A stretch of 64,000 nt of DNA from Spirilliplanes yamanashiensis (lineage in GTDB: Bacteria; Actinomycetota; Actinomycetes; Mycobacteriales; Micromonosporaceae), in contig NZ_BOOY01000029.1 of NCBI RefSeq assembly GCF_016863475.1, positions 62,001-126,000 of the forward strand, given 5' to 3'. Under the pieces are notes generated by a model. The model saw only the letters and a list, made by a program, of their open reading frames with translations. It was not told the origin of the DNA and did not search any database. The position numbers and the translations under genes are program-made. Below, one piece after another: positions 46,950 to 55,492 of the stretch. The stretch's first letter is position 1. Every line of letters starts with the position of its first letter.

Positions 46950-48586
46950 TTCACCGCACCGGCCGCCTCCCGCACGACCCCGTTCTCCACCCGCCACCGC
47001 CGCGTGTGCCCCACCGCCGCCGCGAAATACGCGTCGTGGGTCACCGTCACCAGCGTCCCCGGGAACGCCCGCAACGCCTCCTCCACCACGTCCAGCGCGT
47101 CGGTGTCCAGGTGGTTCGTCGGCTCGTCCAGCAGCAGCACCGACGCCGGCAGGTTCACCAGCACCGCCAGCAGCAACCGGCGCAACTCACCCGCCGACAA
47201 CGTCCGCACCGGCGCACCCCAGAACTCCGGGCCGAACAGGTGCGCGTCCAGCAACCGCTCCGCGTCCTCCGCGAACACCGCCACCCGCGACCGGAAGAAC
47301 TCCAGCACCGGCACGCCCGTGCGCAACCCGTCCGACGTCTGCGGCAGCAACTCCACCGGCGCACCCACCCGCAGCACCCCCGCGTCCGGCGCCAACCGGC
47401 CCGCCAGCACGTGCAGCAACGTCGACTTGCCCGCCCCGTTGCGGCCCGTCACCAGGATCCGGTCACCCGCCTCGACCCGCACGTCCGCGCCGTCCAGCAG
47501 CACCCGCCCGCCCCGGCGCACCGTCAGCCCGTCACCCGCCAGTAGGGTGCCCTCCGCCGCGGCGGCGTCCGCCGGGAACGCCAGCGTCAACGCCGGCCGC
47601 GACCGCGGCTCCGCGATCCACCGCAACGACCGGATCTGCCGCTCCAGCCGCCGCTCCCGCACCTTCGCCTTCTTCGCCACCTTCTTCGCGATCCGCCGCA
47701 GGTGCGGCGCCTCCACCCCCGAACGCACCGTCGTCTCCACGTGCAGCGCCTGACCCTTCGTCCGCTCGATGTCGGACCGCCACCGCGCCAGAGCCTTCTG
47801 CTGCGCCTCGTAGTCCAGCAGCAACCGCTGCGTGCGCCGCGCCTTCTCCGCCCGGTAATGGGTCCAGCCGCCGCCCGGGTAGTCGTGCACCCGCGGCACG
47901 ATCCCGTCCAGCTCCACCACCCGGGTCACCGCCGCGTCCAGGAACGCCCGGTCGTGGCTCACCGTCAGCACCGCCCCGCCGAACCCCGCCAGCCACCGCC
48001 CCAGCCACGCCGCCCCGTCCGCGTCCAGGTGATTCGTCGGCTCGTCCAGCAGCAACACGTCCGGCCGGTCCAGCAACACCCGCGCCAGCATCAGCCGCGC
48101 CTGCTCCCCGCCCGACACCCGGTGCAGCGGCGCCGCCGGATCCAGGTGCGCCACGTCCAGGCGGTCGCGCACCTCGTCCAGCCGGGCCTGCGCCGTCCAG
48201 CCCTCCAGCTGCGCCCACCGGTCCTGCACCCGCCCGTAGTCGGCCAGCACCCCGGCGCCGCCACCATCGGCCAGCTCGCGTTCCAGCTGCCGCATCCGGG
48301 CCGTCACCACGCCCACCTCACCCAGCCCGCCGGCCAGGAACGCCCCCACCGTGCTCGACGGGTCCGGCACCTGCTGCGCCACGTACCCCACCCGGGTGCC
48401 CGGGCCCCGCGCAACGTGCCCCGCCGCCGGCGCGGCCAGCCCCGCCAGCACCCGCAACAGGCTCGTCTTGCCCGCCCCGTTCGGGCCGACCAGGCCGATC
48501 CGGTCACCGCGGCCCAGCAGCAGATCCAGGCCCTCGACCAGCGGGTCACCGTCGTGGGTGACGGACAGGGAGACGGCTTTCAACAC
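46946..48586 (-). CDS. ABC-F family ATPase (ribosome-protection/translation type)
   Basis: The 546-residue protein has two ABC domains and no membrane segments. Domain 1 has GLVGPNGAGKTSLLRVLAG, signature VSGGEQARLMLARVLL and LLLDEPTNHLDADG. Domain 2 has LVTGRNGAGKSTLLHVLAG, LSAGELRRLLLAVL and LLLDEPTNHLDTDA. The interdomain linker is basic and helical (about residues 205-285, including RRIAKKVAKKAKVRERRLERQIRS). ABC-F proteins act on ribosomes, and several confer antibiotic protection. GTG 48586 has GGAGG 5 nt upstream. The long open frame upstream of it overlaps a structured leader and is unlikely to be coding. The partner MccF-like gene supports a resistance role. Confidence 0.9.
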   Translation of the reverse strand: MLKAVSLSVTHDGDPLVEGLDLLLGRGDRIGLVGPNGAGKTSLLRVLAGLAAPAAGHVARGPGTRVGYVAQQVPDPSSTVGAFLAGGLGEVGVVTARMRQLERELADGGGAGVLADYGRVQDRWAQLEGWTAQARLDEVRDRLDVAHLDPAAPLHRVSGGEQARLMLARVLLDRPDVLLLDEPTNHLDADGAAWLGRWLAGFGGAVLTVSHDRAFLDAAVTRVVELDGIVPRVHDYPGGGWTHYRAEKARRTQRLLLDYEAQQKALARWRSDIERTKGQALHVETTVRSGVEAPHLRRIAKKVAKKAKVRERRLERQIRSLRWIAEPRSRPALTLAFPADAAAAEGTLLAGDGLTVRRGGRVLLDGADVRVEAGDRILVTGRNGAGKSTLLHVLAGRLAPDAGVLRVGAPVELLPQTSDGLRTGVPVLEFFRSRVAVFAEDAERLLDAHLFGPEFWGAPVRTLSAGELRRLLLAVLVNLPASVLLLDEPTNHLDTDALDVVEEALRAFPGTLVTVTHDAYFAAAVGHTRRWRVENGVVREAAGAVK

Positions 48587-48594
48587 GGGAACCT

Positions 48595-48676
48595 CCGCAG
48601 GCAGGACAGACACCGGACCACGACACGACGCCGGCGGCCCCGGTGCACACCGGTCCGCTCGCGGCGTTGCCTGCGG
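48595..48676 (-). promoter_or_regulatory. Structured leader of the ABC-F gene (possible attenuator)
   Basis: CCGCAGGCA (48676-48668, minus strand) and TGCCTGCGG (48603-48595) can pair over 9 bp. The second arm runs into the GGAGG ribosome site, so pairing would mask it. Between them are alternative pairings (CCGGTG/CACCGG and CGGACC/GGTCCG). Such leaders often control ABC-F and other ribosome-resistance genes. Confidence 0.5.
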
Positions 48677-48843
48677 CATCACATGCTGCGCGATCACTCC
48701 CTGCGGTGGACGACGGATCCCACCCTGCCCCCGCCCCGGCCGGCCCCGCAACCCGATTACCGGGCCCGCCCGGACCTTCAGCCGACCAAGCCAAGATCGG
48801 CCCGGTGCTGTACTGGTCCCATGACCACGAAACGGCACCCCCG

Positions 48844-49545
48844 GTGAGGGCCGAAGGCGCCGTCGACCTGCTCATCCCCGCCGGCGCGCTGCCCGGCCTG
48901 ACCGTGCCCGCCCTCGCCGTCACCGACGGCACCGCCGACCCCGAATGGGTCGACACCCCCTGCGCCGGGCCCTACATCTACAGCCGCGAAGCCACCCTGC
49001 GGCTGCCCTACGACGCCGCCACCGCCGCCGTCGTGCGCCGCCGCCTGCGCCACGACCGGCGGGTGCGGCTGCTGTGGTTCCCGCTCAGCACGGCGCCGCC
49101 GCTCGCCGCGTCCGTCCTGATGGTCACCACCGACGGACACCACCTGCTGCGCCTCCTGCTCGTCCTCGCCGCCGCGGGGGTGTCGCTGTGGATGAGCCGG
49201 CGCAGCGAGCGGCTCACCGTCACCCAGCAACCCGAACGCGTCGGCCGGCTCGGCGTCCACCTGCCCGCCGTCGCCGCGCCCGCCGCCCGGGAATGGCTCG
49301 CCCGCAACCCCGCCGTCCGGGTCGTGACCGAACGCCCGGTATGGCGGCGGTACTCGCCGCCGGTCTACCGGTGGTCCGCCGCCGCCTGCGCCGCCACCGG
49401 CCTGGGCGTCTGGTGGGCGGGCCTGCGCGGCGACGAGTTCAGCCTGCTCACCGTCGCCGCCTTCGTGGCGCTGCTGGCCGGCGCGGTCGTGCTCGCGGTC
49501 AAGTCCCTGCCGCCCGGCACCGTCCGGTTCGACGACCCCGCCTGA
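48844..49545 (+). CDS. Membrane protein of unknown function
   Basis: The 233-residue protein has a soluble N-terminal part (AVDLLIPAGALPGLTVPALAV, then CAGPYIYSREATLRLPYDA). Four hydrophobic helices follow: LAASVLMVT, LLRLLLVLAAAGVSLW, AACAATGLGVWWAGL and LLTVAAFVALLAGAVVLAV. GTG 48844 is chosen because a 9-codon mini-frame (ATG 48821, reading MTTKRHPR then TGA) overlaps it as GTGA, a translational-coupling arrangement. GTG 48805 is the in-frame alternative. No family was recognised. It is divergent from the ABC-F gene. Confidence 0.65.
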   Translation: MRAEGAVDLLIPAGALPGLTVPALAVTDGTADPEWVDTPCAGPYIYSREATLRLPYDAATAAVVRRRLRHDRRVRLLWFPLSTAPPLAASVLMVTTDGHHLLRLLLVLAAAGVSLWMSRRSERLTVTQQPERVGRLGVHLPAVAAPAAREWLARNPAVRVVTERPVWRRYSPPVYRWSAAACAATGLGVWWAGLRGDEFSLLTVAAFVALLAGAVVLAVKSLPPGTVRFDDPA

Positions 49546-49576
49546 CCCGGAACCGAACCCCGTCCCTTCCACCGTC

Positions 49577-49634
49577 GGTGACCTGCGGTTGCGTCCTGTG
49601 GGCCCACGCACACCCGCTAAGCCGTCCTAGGATG
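49577..49634 (+). repeat. 58-bp repeat copy R2 (CCTAGGATG family)
   Basis: It runs from GGTGACCTGCGGT through CGCACACCCGCTAAG to TCCTAGGATG and matches R3 (56663-56720) at about 46 of 58 positions with no gap, in the same orientation. The stop codon of the PIP gene lies within its last bases. Confidence 0.75.
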
Positions 49635-50592
49635 ATAGTTCGGTGCCGAACCGGGACAGGGCCGACCGCAGGATGTCGCCCATGCCGCCGCTGCCGTGCG
49701 CCGCGCCGTCCACGATGTGCAGCCGCACCGCCGGACCCCAGGCGCGGGCCACCTCCCAGGCGATCACCGGCGGGCTGCTGACGTCCGCGCGGCCCGTCAC
49801 CAGCACCCCCGGCACGCCCGCCAGCCGGGCCGCGCCGTCGCGCAGCTCCCCCGGGGCCCGCCACGCCGCGTGCCGCCAGTAGTGCGTCACCAGCCGGGCG
49901 AACGCCAGCCGGAAGTCCGGGTCCGCGTACCGCTCGTCCGGCTCCACCGGGCCCAGGATCGACACGTGGGTGTCCTCCCACGCGCACCACGCCCGCGCCG
50001 CCGCGTCGCGCACCGCCGGGTCCGCGTCGGCCAGCAGGCGGGCGTACGCGTCCACCAGGCTGCCGTCGCGCTCGGCGGGCGGCACCGCGTCGCGGAACTG
50101 CTCCCACGCCTCCGGGAACACCCGGCCCATCTCCCGGGTGATCCAGTGCACCTCGCCGGCGGTCGTCGTGGTCACGCTGAACAGCACCACCGCCGACACC
50201 GCCGCCGCGTGCTGCTGCGCGTACGCCAGCCCCAGCGTGGCGCCCCACGAGCCGCCGAACAGCAGCCACCGCTCGACGCCCAGGTGCGCGCGCAGCCGCT
50301 CGATGTCGGCCAGCAGGTGCGGCAGCGTGTTGACCGACAGGTCCGCGTCCGGCTCGGCCGCCGACGGGGTGGACCGGCCGCAGCCGCGCTGGTCGAACAG
50401 CACCGCCCGGTACACCGCCGGGTCGAACCAGCGCCGCCACCCCGGCGCCGCCCCCGAGCCGGGGCCGCCGTGCAGCACCAGCGCCGGCACGCCGCGCGGG
50501 TTGCCGACCTGCTCGTAGTACACCGCGTGGCCGTCACCCACGGCCAGCATGCCGCTGTCGTACGGCTCGGTCTCGTCGAACAGCTCCGTCAC
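49627..50592 (-). CDS. pip: Proline iminopeptidase (S33)
   Basis: The 321-residue alpha/beta-hydrolase peptidase removes N-terminal proline. It shows ALVLHGGPGSGAAPGWRRWFDP with the HGGPG oxyanion loop, DQRGCGRSTPSAA and the nucleophile elbow FGGSWGATLGLAYAQQH (GGSWG). The Asp in LVTGRADVSSPP and His in DGAAHGSGG complete the triad. GTG 50592 is preceded at 8 nt by TAGGGT (50606-50601, minus strand), suggesting a leaderless message from inside the end of the upstream gene. Its stop lies in repeat R2. Confidence 0.93.
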   Translation of the reverse strand: MTELFDETEPYDSGMLAVGDGHAVYYEQVGNPRGVPALVLHGGPGSGAAPGWRRWFDPAVYRAVLFDQRGCGRSTPSAAEPDADLSVNTLPHLLADIERLRAHLGVERWLLFGGSWGATLGLAYAQQHAAAVSAVVLFSVTTTTAGEVHWITREMGRVFPEAWEQFRDAVPPAERDGSLVDAYARLLADADPAVRDAAARAWCAWEDTHVSILGPVEPDERYADPDFRLAFARLVTHYWRHAAWRAPGELRDGAARLAGVPGVLVTGRADVSSPPVIAWEVARAWGPAVRLHIVDGAAHGSGGMGDILRSALSRFGTELSS

Positions 50593-50603
50593 GACGCAGC
50601 ACC

Positions 50604-51074
50604 CTACGGCCCGTCGGGGGCCAGCGCGCGCACCAGCGCCTCGATGCGGCGCCGCCGCGTCGCGTCGGTGGCGGCGTCCTCCACCGGGTGCAGCAGCCGC
50701 CGGCGCTCGGCCGGGCGGCGGCGGGCGAAGGCGCCGGACCGGTCGGCGGCGTCGAGGGCGGCGCGCACGTCGGCGGGCACCGGCACGTGGGCGGGGTCCG
50801 CCGGGCGCAGCCGGGCCGCCACGACGTCGCCGGCCCGGGCGCCGAGCCGGCGCTGCAGCGCGGCGCCGACGTACAGGAACGGGCGCGGCACGACGTCGGC
50901 CCGGTTGACCCCGAGGTTGACCGCCACGGCGTCGAGGCGGCCCTCGACGCGCCGGGTGCCCGCCGCGGCGACGGCGTCCCGGAGCGGGTCGTCGAGGTAC
51001 AGGACGGTGTAGGTGTTGCGGCCCCACGCGAGCAGCTCGAGCGGGGCGTCGATCGCGATCCACCCGTCGGCCAT
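50604..51074 (-). CDS. DUF1905/YdeI-like protein
   Basis: The 156-residue protein opens with a beta-barrel-like DUF1905 domain (LELLAWGRNTYTVLYLDDPLRDAVAAAG, then RVEGRLDAVAVNLGVNRADVVPRPFLYVGAALQRRLGARAGDVVAARLRP). The C-terminal helical part ends RRRIEALVRALAPDGP and resembles the YdeI/OmpD-associated tail. Function is unknown. ATG 51074 is the only good start. It ends 12 nt before the PIP start on the same strand. Confidence 0.65.
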   Translation of the reverse strand: MADGWIAIDAPLELLAWGRNTYTVLYLDDPLRDAVAAAGTRRVEGRLDAVAVNLGVNRADVVPRPFLYVGAALQRRLGARAGDVVAARLRPADPAHVPVPADVRAALDAADRSGAFARRRPAERRRLLHPVEDAATDATRRRRIEALVRALAPDGP

Positions 51075-51096
51075 GCGATCACCGGCTTTCCGTGGG

Positions 51097-51762
51097 TCAG
51101 GCCAGGACGGCGACGGTGAGGACGGCGCCGGCCGCGGCGAGGTAGCCGGCGGCGAGGGGGACGCTGCGCGGCTGCTTCTTCTCGGCGCCGAGCCGCTCGT
51201 ACAGCCGGCCCAGCCGCCGGCGGACCCGGTCACCGCGGGCGGCGCCGGCGACGAGCAGCAGCAGGCACGGCAGGCAGTAGACCAGCGCGTACCCGGCGAT
51301 CACGGCCAGGGAGCGGCCGGTGCCGATGTCGGCGCCGACGATGCGTTCGATGGCGATGACGTACGGGAAGGCGTTGGGCAGGTCCGCCCCGGTCATGACC
51401 AGCCCGAGCAGGCCGGCGGTGAGCGGGGTGACCCAGCGCGGGACGGTGACCGCCGGGCGGATCCGGTCGCGCAGCCGGCGCAGCCCGGCCACGGCCAGCG
51501 CCACCGCCGCGATCGTGAACGCGATCCGGCGCACCCAGACCAGGCCGTTGCCGGCGGCCTCGGCAGCGGTGTCGGCGCCGGCGTAGACCACGGCGCCGAG
51601 GGCGAGCACCGTCAGGTAGGCGCCCGTGACGAACCCGGCCGCCGCCCGCACCGGGTGGGCCATCGGGGCGAGCAGCAGCAGCGCCACCCCGGCGATCGTG
51701 GCGGGGTTCAGAGCGTCGAGCAGGGCCAGGCCGGCGACCGTGGCCAGCAGCGCGGCGCTCAC
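51097..51762 (-). CDS. LysE/Sap (GAP)-type membrane protein, possible exporter
   Basis: The 221-residue membrane protein has six hydrophobic segments. It begins LLATVAGLALLDALNPATIAGVALLLL, with the D-x-x-NP element found in LysE-superfamily and mycobacterial Sap/GAP proteins, and later has LGLVMTGADLPNAFPYVIAIERI. Sap/GAP proteins are linked to export of glycolipids. GTG 51762 overlaps the TetR stop by 4 nt, so it is co-expressed with the regulator that controls the siderophore-type operon. Export of that product is a reasonable inference. Confidence 0.65.
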   Translation of the reverse strand: MSAALLATVAGLALLDALNPATIAGVALLLLAPMAHPVRAAAGFVTGAYLTVLALGAVVYAGADTAAEAAGNGLVWVRRIAFTIAAVALAVAGLRRLRDRIRPAVTVPRWVTPLTAGLLGLVMTGADLPNAFPYVIAIERIVGADIGTGRSLAVIAGYALVYCLPCLLLLVAGAARGDRVRRRLGRLYERLGAEKKQPRSVPLAAGYLAAAGAVLTVAVLA

Positions 51763-52289
51763 GCGTCGCCGTCCCCGGCGGCGGTGCGCACGCCCAGGCG
51801 GTGCAGCAGCCCGTCGACCTCGGCCGCCGCCGGGGGCCGGCCGGTCAGCGCGGCCAGGAACAGCCCGTCGCCGACCAGCTGGACCAGGCGGGCCTGGACC
51901 GGGTCGCCCAGCTCGGCGGCGAGCATCCGCTCCCAGCGCCGCTCGGCGTCGCCCACCTCCGGCGGCAGGTCGAGCTCGCCGGTGGCGGTCAGCCGCATCA
52001 TCGACAGCATCGCCCGGTACACCGTGCGCTCGCCCGGCTCGGGGACCGACAGCCGCAGCCAGGCCGCCGCCATGACGCCGCGTTCCGCGGCCGCGGCCAG
52101 CCGCTCGTCGAACCGGTGCACGGCGCGGGTCACCAGCGCCCGCAGCAGCGCCTGCTTGTCGAAGTGGTAGAGCAGGCCGCCCTTGCTGACGCCGGCCGCC
52201 GCCGCGACCGCGTCCAGCGCCGGCGGCACGTGGCCTGCGGTGATCAGGTCCTCGGCGGCATCCAGGATGCGCTCGCGTGCGGTCGCCAT
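51759..52289 (-). CDS. TetR-family regulator of the NIS locus
   Basis: The 176-residue protein has a TetR HTH at residues about 5-50 (RERILDAAEDLITAGHVPPALDAVAAAAGVSKGGLLYHFDKQALLRALV) and an all-helical ligand domain. TACAGT (52301-52296, minus strand) is 6 nt from ATG 52289, so the message is probably leaderless. That hexamer is one end of a perfect palindrome shared with the promoter of the divergent NIS genes, so autorepression and control of the synthetase operon are both expected. Confidence 0.92.
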   Translation of the reverse strand: MATARERILDAAEDLITAGHVPPALDAVAAAAGVSKGGLLYHFDKQALLRALVTRAVHRFDERLAAAAERGVMAAAWLRLSVPEPGERTVYRAMLSMMRLTATGELDLPPEVGDAERRWERMLAAELGDPVQARLVQLVGDGLFLAALTGRPPAAAEVDGLLHRLGVRTAAGDGDA

Positions 52290-52294
52290 GACGT

Positions 52295-52320
52295 CACTGT
52301 ACCGTCTGGACGGTACAGTG
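52295..52320. promoter_or_regulatory. Perfect 26-bp TetR operator with two divergent -10 elements
   Basis: CACTGTACCGTC (52295-52306) and GACGGTACAGTG (52309-52320) are exact inverted arms around TG. Each end supplies TACAGT as a -10, one towards tetR and one towards the NIS synthetases. Confidence 0.88.
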
Positions 52321-52394
52321 ACCAGCGGGTGGCGCGCCCGACACTGCACGGCCCCCCGCGCGGGCGCCGCCCGGCCGCCGCGAACAATGGGCGC

Positions 52395-53915
52395 GTGCCG
52401 ACGACGGGCGCCGCGGCGCTGACCCCCCAGCCGCCGCCCGGCGCCGCCGCGCCGCACCCCGCCGCCGCACCCGACGCCGCCGCGACCCGCGCGCACCTCG
52501 CCCGGCACCGCCCCGACCTGCTCGGCCGCTACGACGCCGCCCTGCCCGGCGCCCGCGCCGCCGTCCTGACCCGGCTGTGGGGGGCGCTGGGGCGCGAACC
52601 CGTGCCCGGCCTGACCGGGCGGCGCACCCGCGACGGGCGGCTCACCGTCGAGCTCGGCGGGCACACCGTGGCCGGACCCGCGGCGGCCGCCCGGCCGCAC
52701 GCCGCACCCGTCACCGCCGTCGAGACGGACCGGCGGCAGCAGGACGACCCGGCCGCGCTGGCCCGCACGCTCGGGCTCGGCGCCGCCTTCGCCGCCGAAC
52801 TCGCCAACAGCGTCGCCAACCTCGCCCTCGCCCGGGCCGGCGCCGCCGCCCCGCCCACCCTCGCCGAGCTGCACGCCCTCGGCCCCGTCGCCGCGCTCGC
52901 CCGCGCCGAACAGGCCGTCGTCGACGGCCACCCCCTGCACCCCTGCTGCCGCACCCGCCTCGGGCTCACCACCGCCGACGTCCTCGCCCACGCCCCCGAG
53001 CACGGCGCCGTCGTCACCCCCGAGCTGCTGCGCGTGCCCGGCGCGCACTGGCGGGGCCCCGGACCACCCGAGTTCCCGGCCCACCCGTGGCAGGCCGGCC
53101 GCCTGCGGCAGGCGTACCCCTGGGTGGAGACCGTCACCACCCTCGGCCCGGCGCGGGCCCTCATGAGCCTGCGCACCCTCGCGCCCCTCGACGGCGGACC
53201 TCACCTCAAGACCGCCGTCGACGTGCAGATGACCTCCGCCGTCCGGACCGTCTCCCCCGCCGCCGTCGCCAACGGGCCCCGCCTGTCCGCCCTGCTCGGG
53301 CGCCTCACCCGCGACCTGCCCGTCACCGTGCTCGCCGAGACCGGCGGCGCCGGCGTGCCCGACCGGCGGTTCGGGTTCGTCCGCCGCGCCGCCCCCGCCC
53401 TCGGCCCCGGCGAGATCGCCGTGCCGCTCGCCGTGTTCGCCGCCGCCCCGCCGCTGCTGCGCGACGTCGCCGGCGCCGACCCGCGCGCCTGGGTACGGGC
53501 CCTCACCGGCCTGCTCGGCGCCTTCGGCACCCTGCTCGACCGCGGCGTCGCCTGCGAGGGCCACGGCCAGAACGTCCTCGTCGTGCTGCGCGGCGCCCGG
53601 CCCGTCCGGCTGCTGTACCGGGACCTCGGCGGTGTGCGCGTCAGCCCCGCCCGGCTGCGCGCCCACGGCGAGGACCCGCCCCCGCTGGACGGCGACCTCA
53701 CCAGCGACGACCCCGGCGAGCTGCGCACCACCCTCGCCGCCGCCCTCGGCGGCAACGCCCTCGGTGAACACCTCGCCGCCCTCGCCCGGCACACCGACCC
53801 GGCCCCGCTGCACGCCGAGACCGACCGCCTCGGCCTGCCCCCGGTCGTCAAGGCCACCACCGCCATGCGGCTCGCCGCCGACCCCCTCACCCCGCAGTGG
53901 GCGCCCGCCGCATGA
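52395..53915 (+). CDS. IucA/IucC-family NIS siderophore synthetase 1
   Basis: NIS synthetases adenylate a carboxylic acid (often citrate) and condense it with an amine or alcohol. The 506-residue protein has the family core: HPLHPCCRTRLGLTTADVLAHAPEH (HPxHPxxKxRxG-type), VDVQMTSAVRTVSPAAVANGPRLSALL, and CEGHGQNVLVVL in the catalytic/ATP region with LLYRDLGGVR. It is about 80-100 residues shorter than typical IucA. GTG 52395 gives the best start, in a promoter governed by the TetR palindrome. It overlaps the second synthetase by ATGA. Confidence 0.88.
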   Translation: MPTTGAAALTPQPPPGAAAPHPAAAPDAAATRAHLARHRPDLLGRYDAALPGARAAVLTRLWGALGREPVPGLTGRRTRDGRLTVELGGHTVAGPAAAARPHAAPVTAVETDRRQQDDPAALARTLGLGAAFAAELANSVANLALARAGAAAPPTLAELHALGPVAALARAEQAVVDGHPLHPCCRTRLGLTTADVLAHAPEHGAVVTPELLRVPGAHWRGPGPPEFPAHPWQAGRLRQAYPWVETVTTLGPARALMSLRTLAPLDGGPHLKTAVDVQMTSAVRTVSPAAVANGPRLSALLGRLTRDLPVTVLAETGGAGVPDRRFGFVRRAAPALGPGEIAVPLAVFAAAPPLLRDVAGADPRAWVRALTGLLGAFGTLLDRGVACEGHGQNVLVVLRGARPVRLLYRDLGGVRVSPARLRAHGEDPPPLDGDLTSDDPGELRTTLAAALGGNALGEHLAALARHTDPAPLHAETDRLGLPPVVKATTAMRLAADPLTPQWAPAA

Positions 53916-55492
53916 CCGTCACCGCCGCCCACGGCCCCGCCGCCCACGCCCGCGCCGGCCTCGCCCGGCTGCGGCCCGACCTCGTCGACGCCTACACCGA
54001 CGCCCTGCCCGAGGCCGCCCGCATCGTCGGCGCCCGCCTCGCCGGGGCGCTCGCCCGCGAAGGCGTCGCCCAGGCCCGCGGCACCCGGCACGCCTTCGGC
54101 CGCGTCGAGGTCACCGACCCCGGCACCGGCGACCCCGCCACCCTGCTGCCCGCCGCGTTCGCCGCCCTGCGCCCCGAACTCGACGACGCCGTCGTCAACC
54201 TCGCCGTCGCCCTCGCCCGCGGACCCGCCCCCACCACCGGCGACGACCCCGACGACACCGCCCTGCGCGCCGAACGCCTCGCCCTCACCGGCCACAACCT
54301 GCACCCCTGCGGGCGCACCCGGCTCGGCTGGGACCTCGCCGACGTCCTCGCCCACGACGTCGAGGCCGGGCACACCCGCATCGGGTTCGTCGCCGTGCGC
54401 GCCGCCGCCGCCACCGGCGACGACCTCGGCGCCCAGCTCGCCGCCGCCGGCCACCCGGTGCCCGCCGCCCCGCCCGGCTACCGCGCCCAGCCCGTCCACG
54501 CCTGGCAACGCGACCACGTGCTGCCCCGCCGGCACGCCGCCCTGTTCGCCGACGGCACCCTGCGGCCCCTCGACGGCCACCTCACCGCCGCCCCCACCGC
54601 CGCCCTGCGCACCCTGCTGCTGCCCGCCACCGGAGCCGGCCGGCACTACCTCAAGGTGTCCCTCGACATCCAGGTCACCTCCACCCGCCGCGGCATCTCC
54701 GTCGCCAGCACCCGCAACGGGCCCGCCGTCACCGCCCTGCTGCACGAGCTGCTCGCCGCCGAACCCGGCGTCCTGCTGCTCGACGAGACCGGCGGCGCCG
54801 CCGTCGACGCCGGCACCGGACGCGACGTCTCCGCCCTGCTGCGCGTCGGGCTCACCGGCCGCGTCCCCGCCGGCGAGACCGCCGTGCCCGGCGGCGCTCT
54901 GCCCGCCACCGACCCCGCCACCGGCCGGCCCCTCGTCGCCGGGCTCGTCGACGCGTACGGCCGCGGCCCGCTCGCCTGGCTCGACGCGTACGCCCGGATG
55001 CTGCTGCCGCCCCTGCTGCGCCTCGCCGCCCGCGGCGTCGCGTTCGAGGCGCACCTGCAGAACTGCGTGCCCACCTTCACCGGCGGCGCCCCCCGCCGGC
55101 TCGCCCTGCGCGACTTCGCCGGCCTGCGCCTGCACCTGCCCCGGCTGGCCGCCGCCGGCCACCCCATCCGGCTGTGGCCCGGCTCCGTCGTCGGCACCGA
55201 CCGCCACGACGTGCTCATCGCCAAGCTCGGCTACACCGCCCTGCAGGCCCACCTCGGCGAGCTCGTCGTGCGCCTGGCCGAGAGCTGCGGCCTCGACGAG
55301 CACGCCGCCTGGCGGGCCGTGCGCGCCGTCGTCGACGAGACCTGCGACGACACCCGCGCCGCCCTGCCCGGCGCCGCCGCCGACCACGCCGCGCTCACCG
55401 CCCCCACCGTCGCCCACAAGGCCCTGGTCACCATGCGCGTCACCGGCGTCGGCGACCGGTACGTGCCCGTCGCCAACCCGCTGCATGGCTGA
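53912..55492 (+). CDS. IucA/IucC-family NIS siderophore synthetase 2
   Basis: The 526-residue second synthetase has TGHNLHPCGRTRLGWDLADVLAHD, then YLKVSLDIQVTSTRRGISVASTRNGPAVTALL, FEAHLQNCVPTF and LRDFAGLRLHLPRL, the expected IucA/IucC blocks. Two different NIS enzymes imply two successive condensations, as in staphyloferrin or aerobactin assembly. It is coupled to synthetase 1 by ATGA and to the decarboxylase by an 8-nt overlap. Confidence 0.88.
   Translation: MTVTAAHGPAAHARAGLARLRPDLVDAYTDALPEAARIVGARLAGALAREGVAQARGTRHAFGRVEVTDPGTGDPATLLPAAFAALRPELDDAVVNLAVALARGPAPTTGDDPDDTALRAERLALTGHNLHPCGRTRLGWDLADVLAHDVEAGHTRIGFVAVRAAAATGDDLGAQLAAAGHPVPAAPPGYRAQPVHAWQRDHVLPRRHAALFADGTLRPLDGHLTAAPTAALRTLLLPATGAGRHYLKVSLDIQVTSTRRGISVASTRNGPAVTALLHELLAAEPGVLLLDETGGAAVDAGTGRDVSALLRVGLTGRVPAGETAVPGGALPATDPATGRPLVAGLVDAYGRGPLAWLDAYARMLLPPLLRLAARGVAFEAHLQNCVPTFTGGAPRRLALRDFAGLRLHLPRLAAAGHPIRLWPGSVVGTDRHDVLIAKLGYTALQAHLGELVVRLAESCGLDEHAAWRAVRAVVDETCDDTRAALPGAAADHAALTAPTVAHKALVTMRVTGVGDRYVPVANPLHG

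Noticed and set aside
48587-48838. 84-residue N-terminal extension of the ABC-F protein
   Set aside because: It has no homology to ABC-F N-termini, and a GGAGG with correct spacing precedes GTG 48586; the extension coincides with the structured leader.
52290-52394. Iron-regulator (DmdR/IdeR-type) box before the NIS synthetases
   Set aside because: No TTAGGTTAGGCTAACC-like sequence is present; the only palindrome is the TetR-type one.
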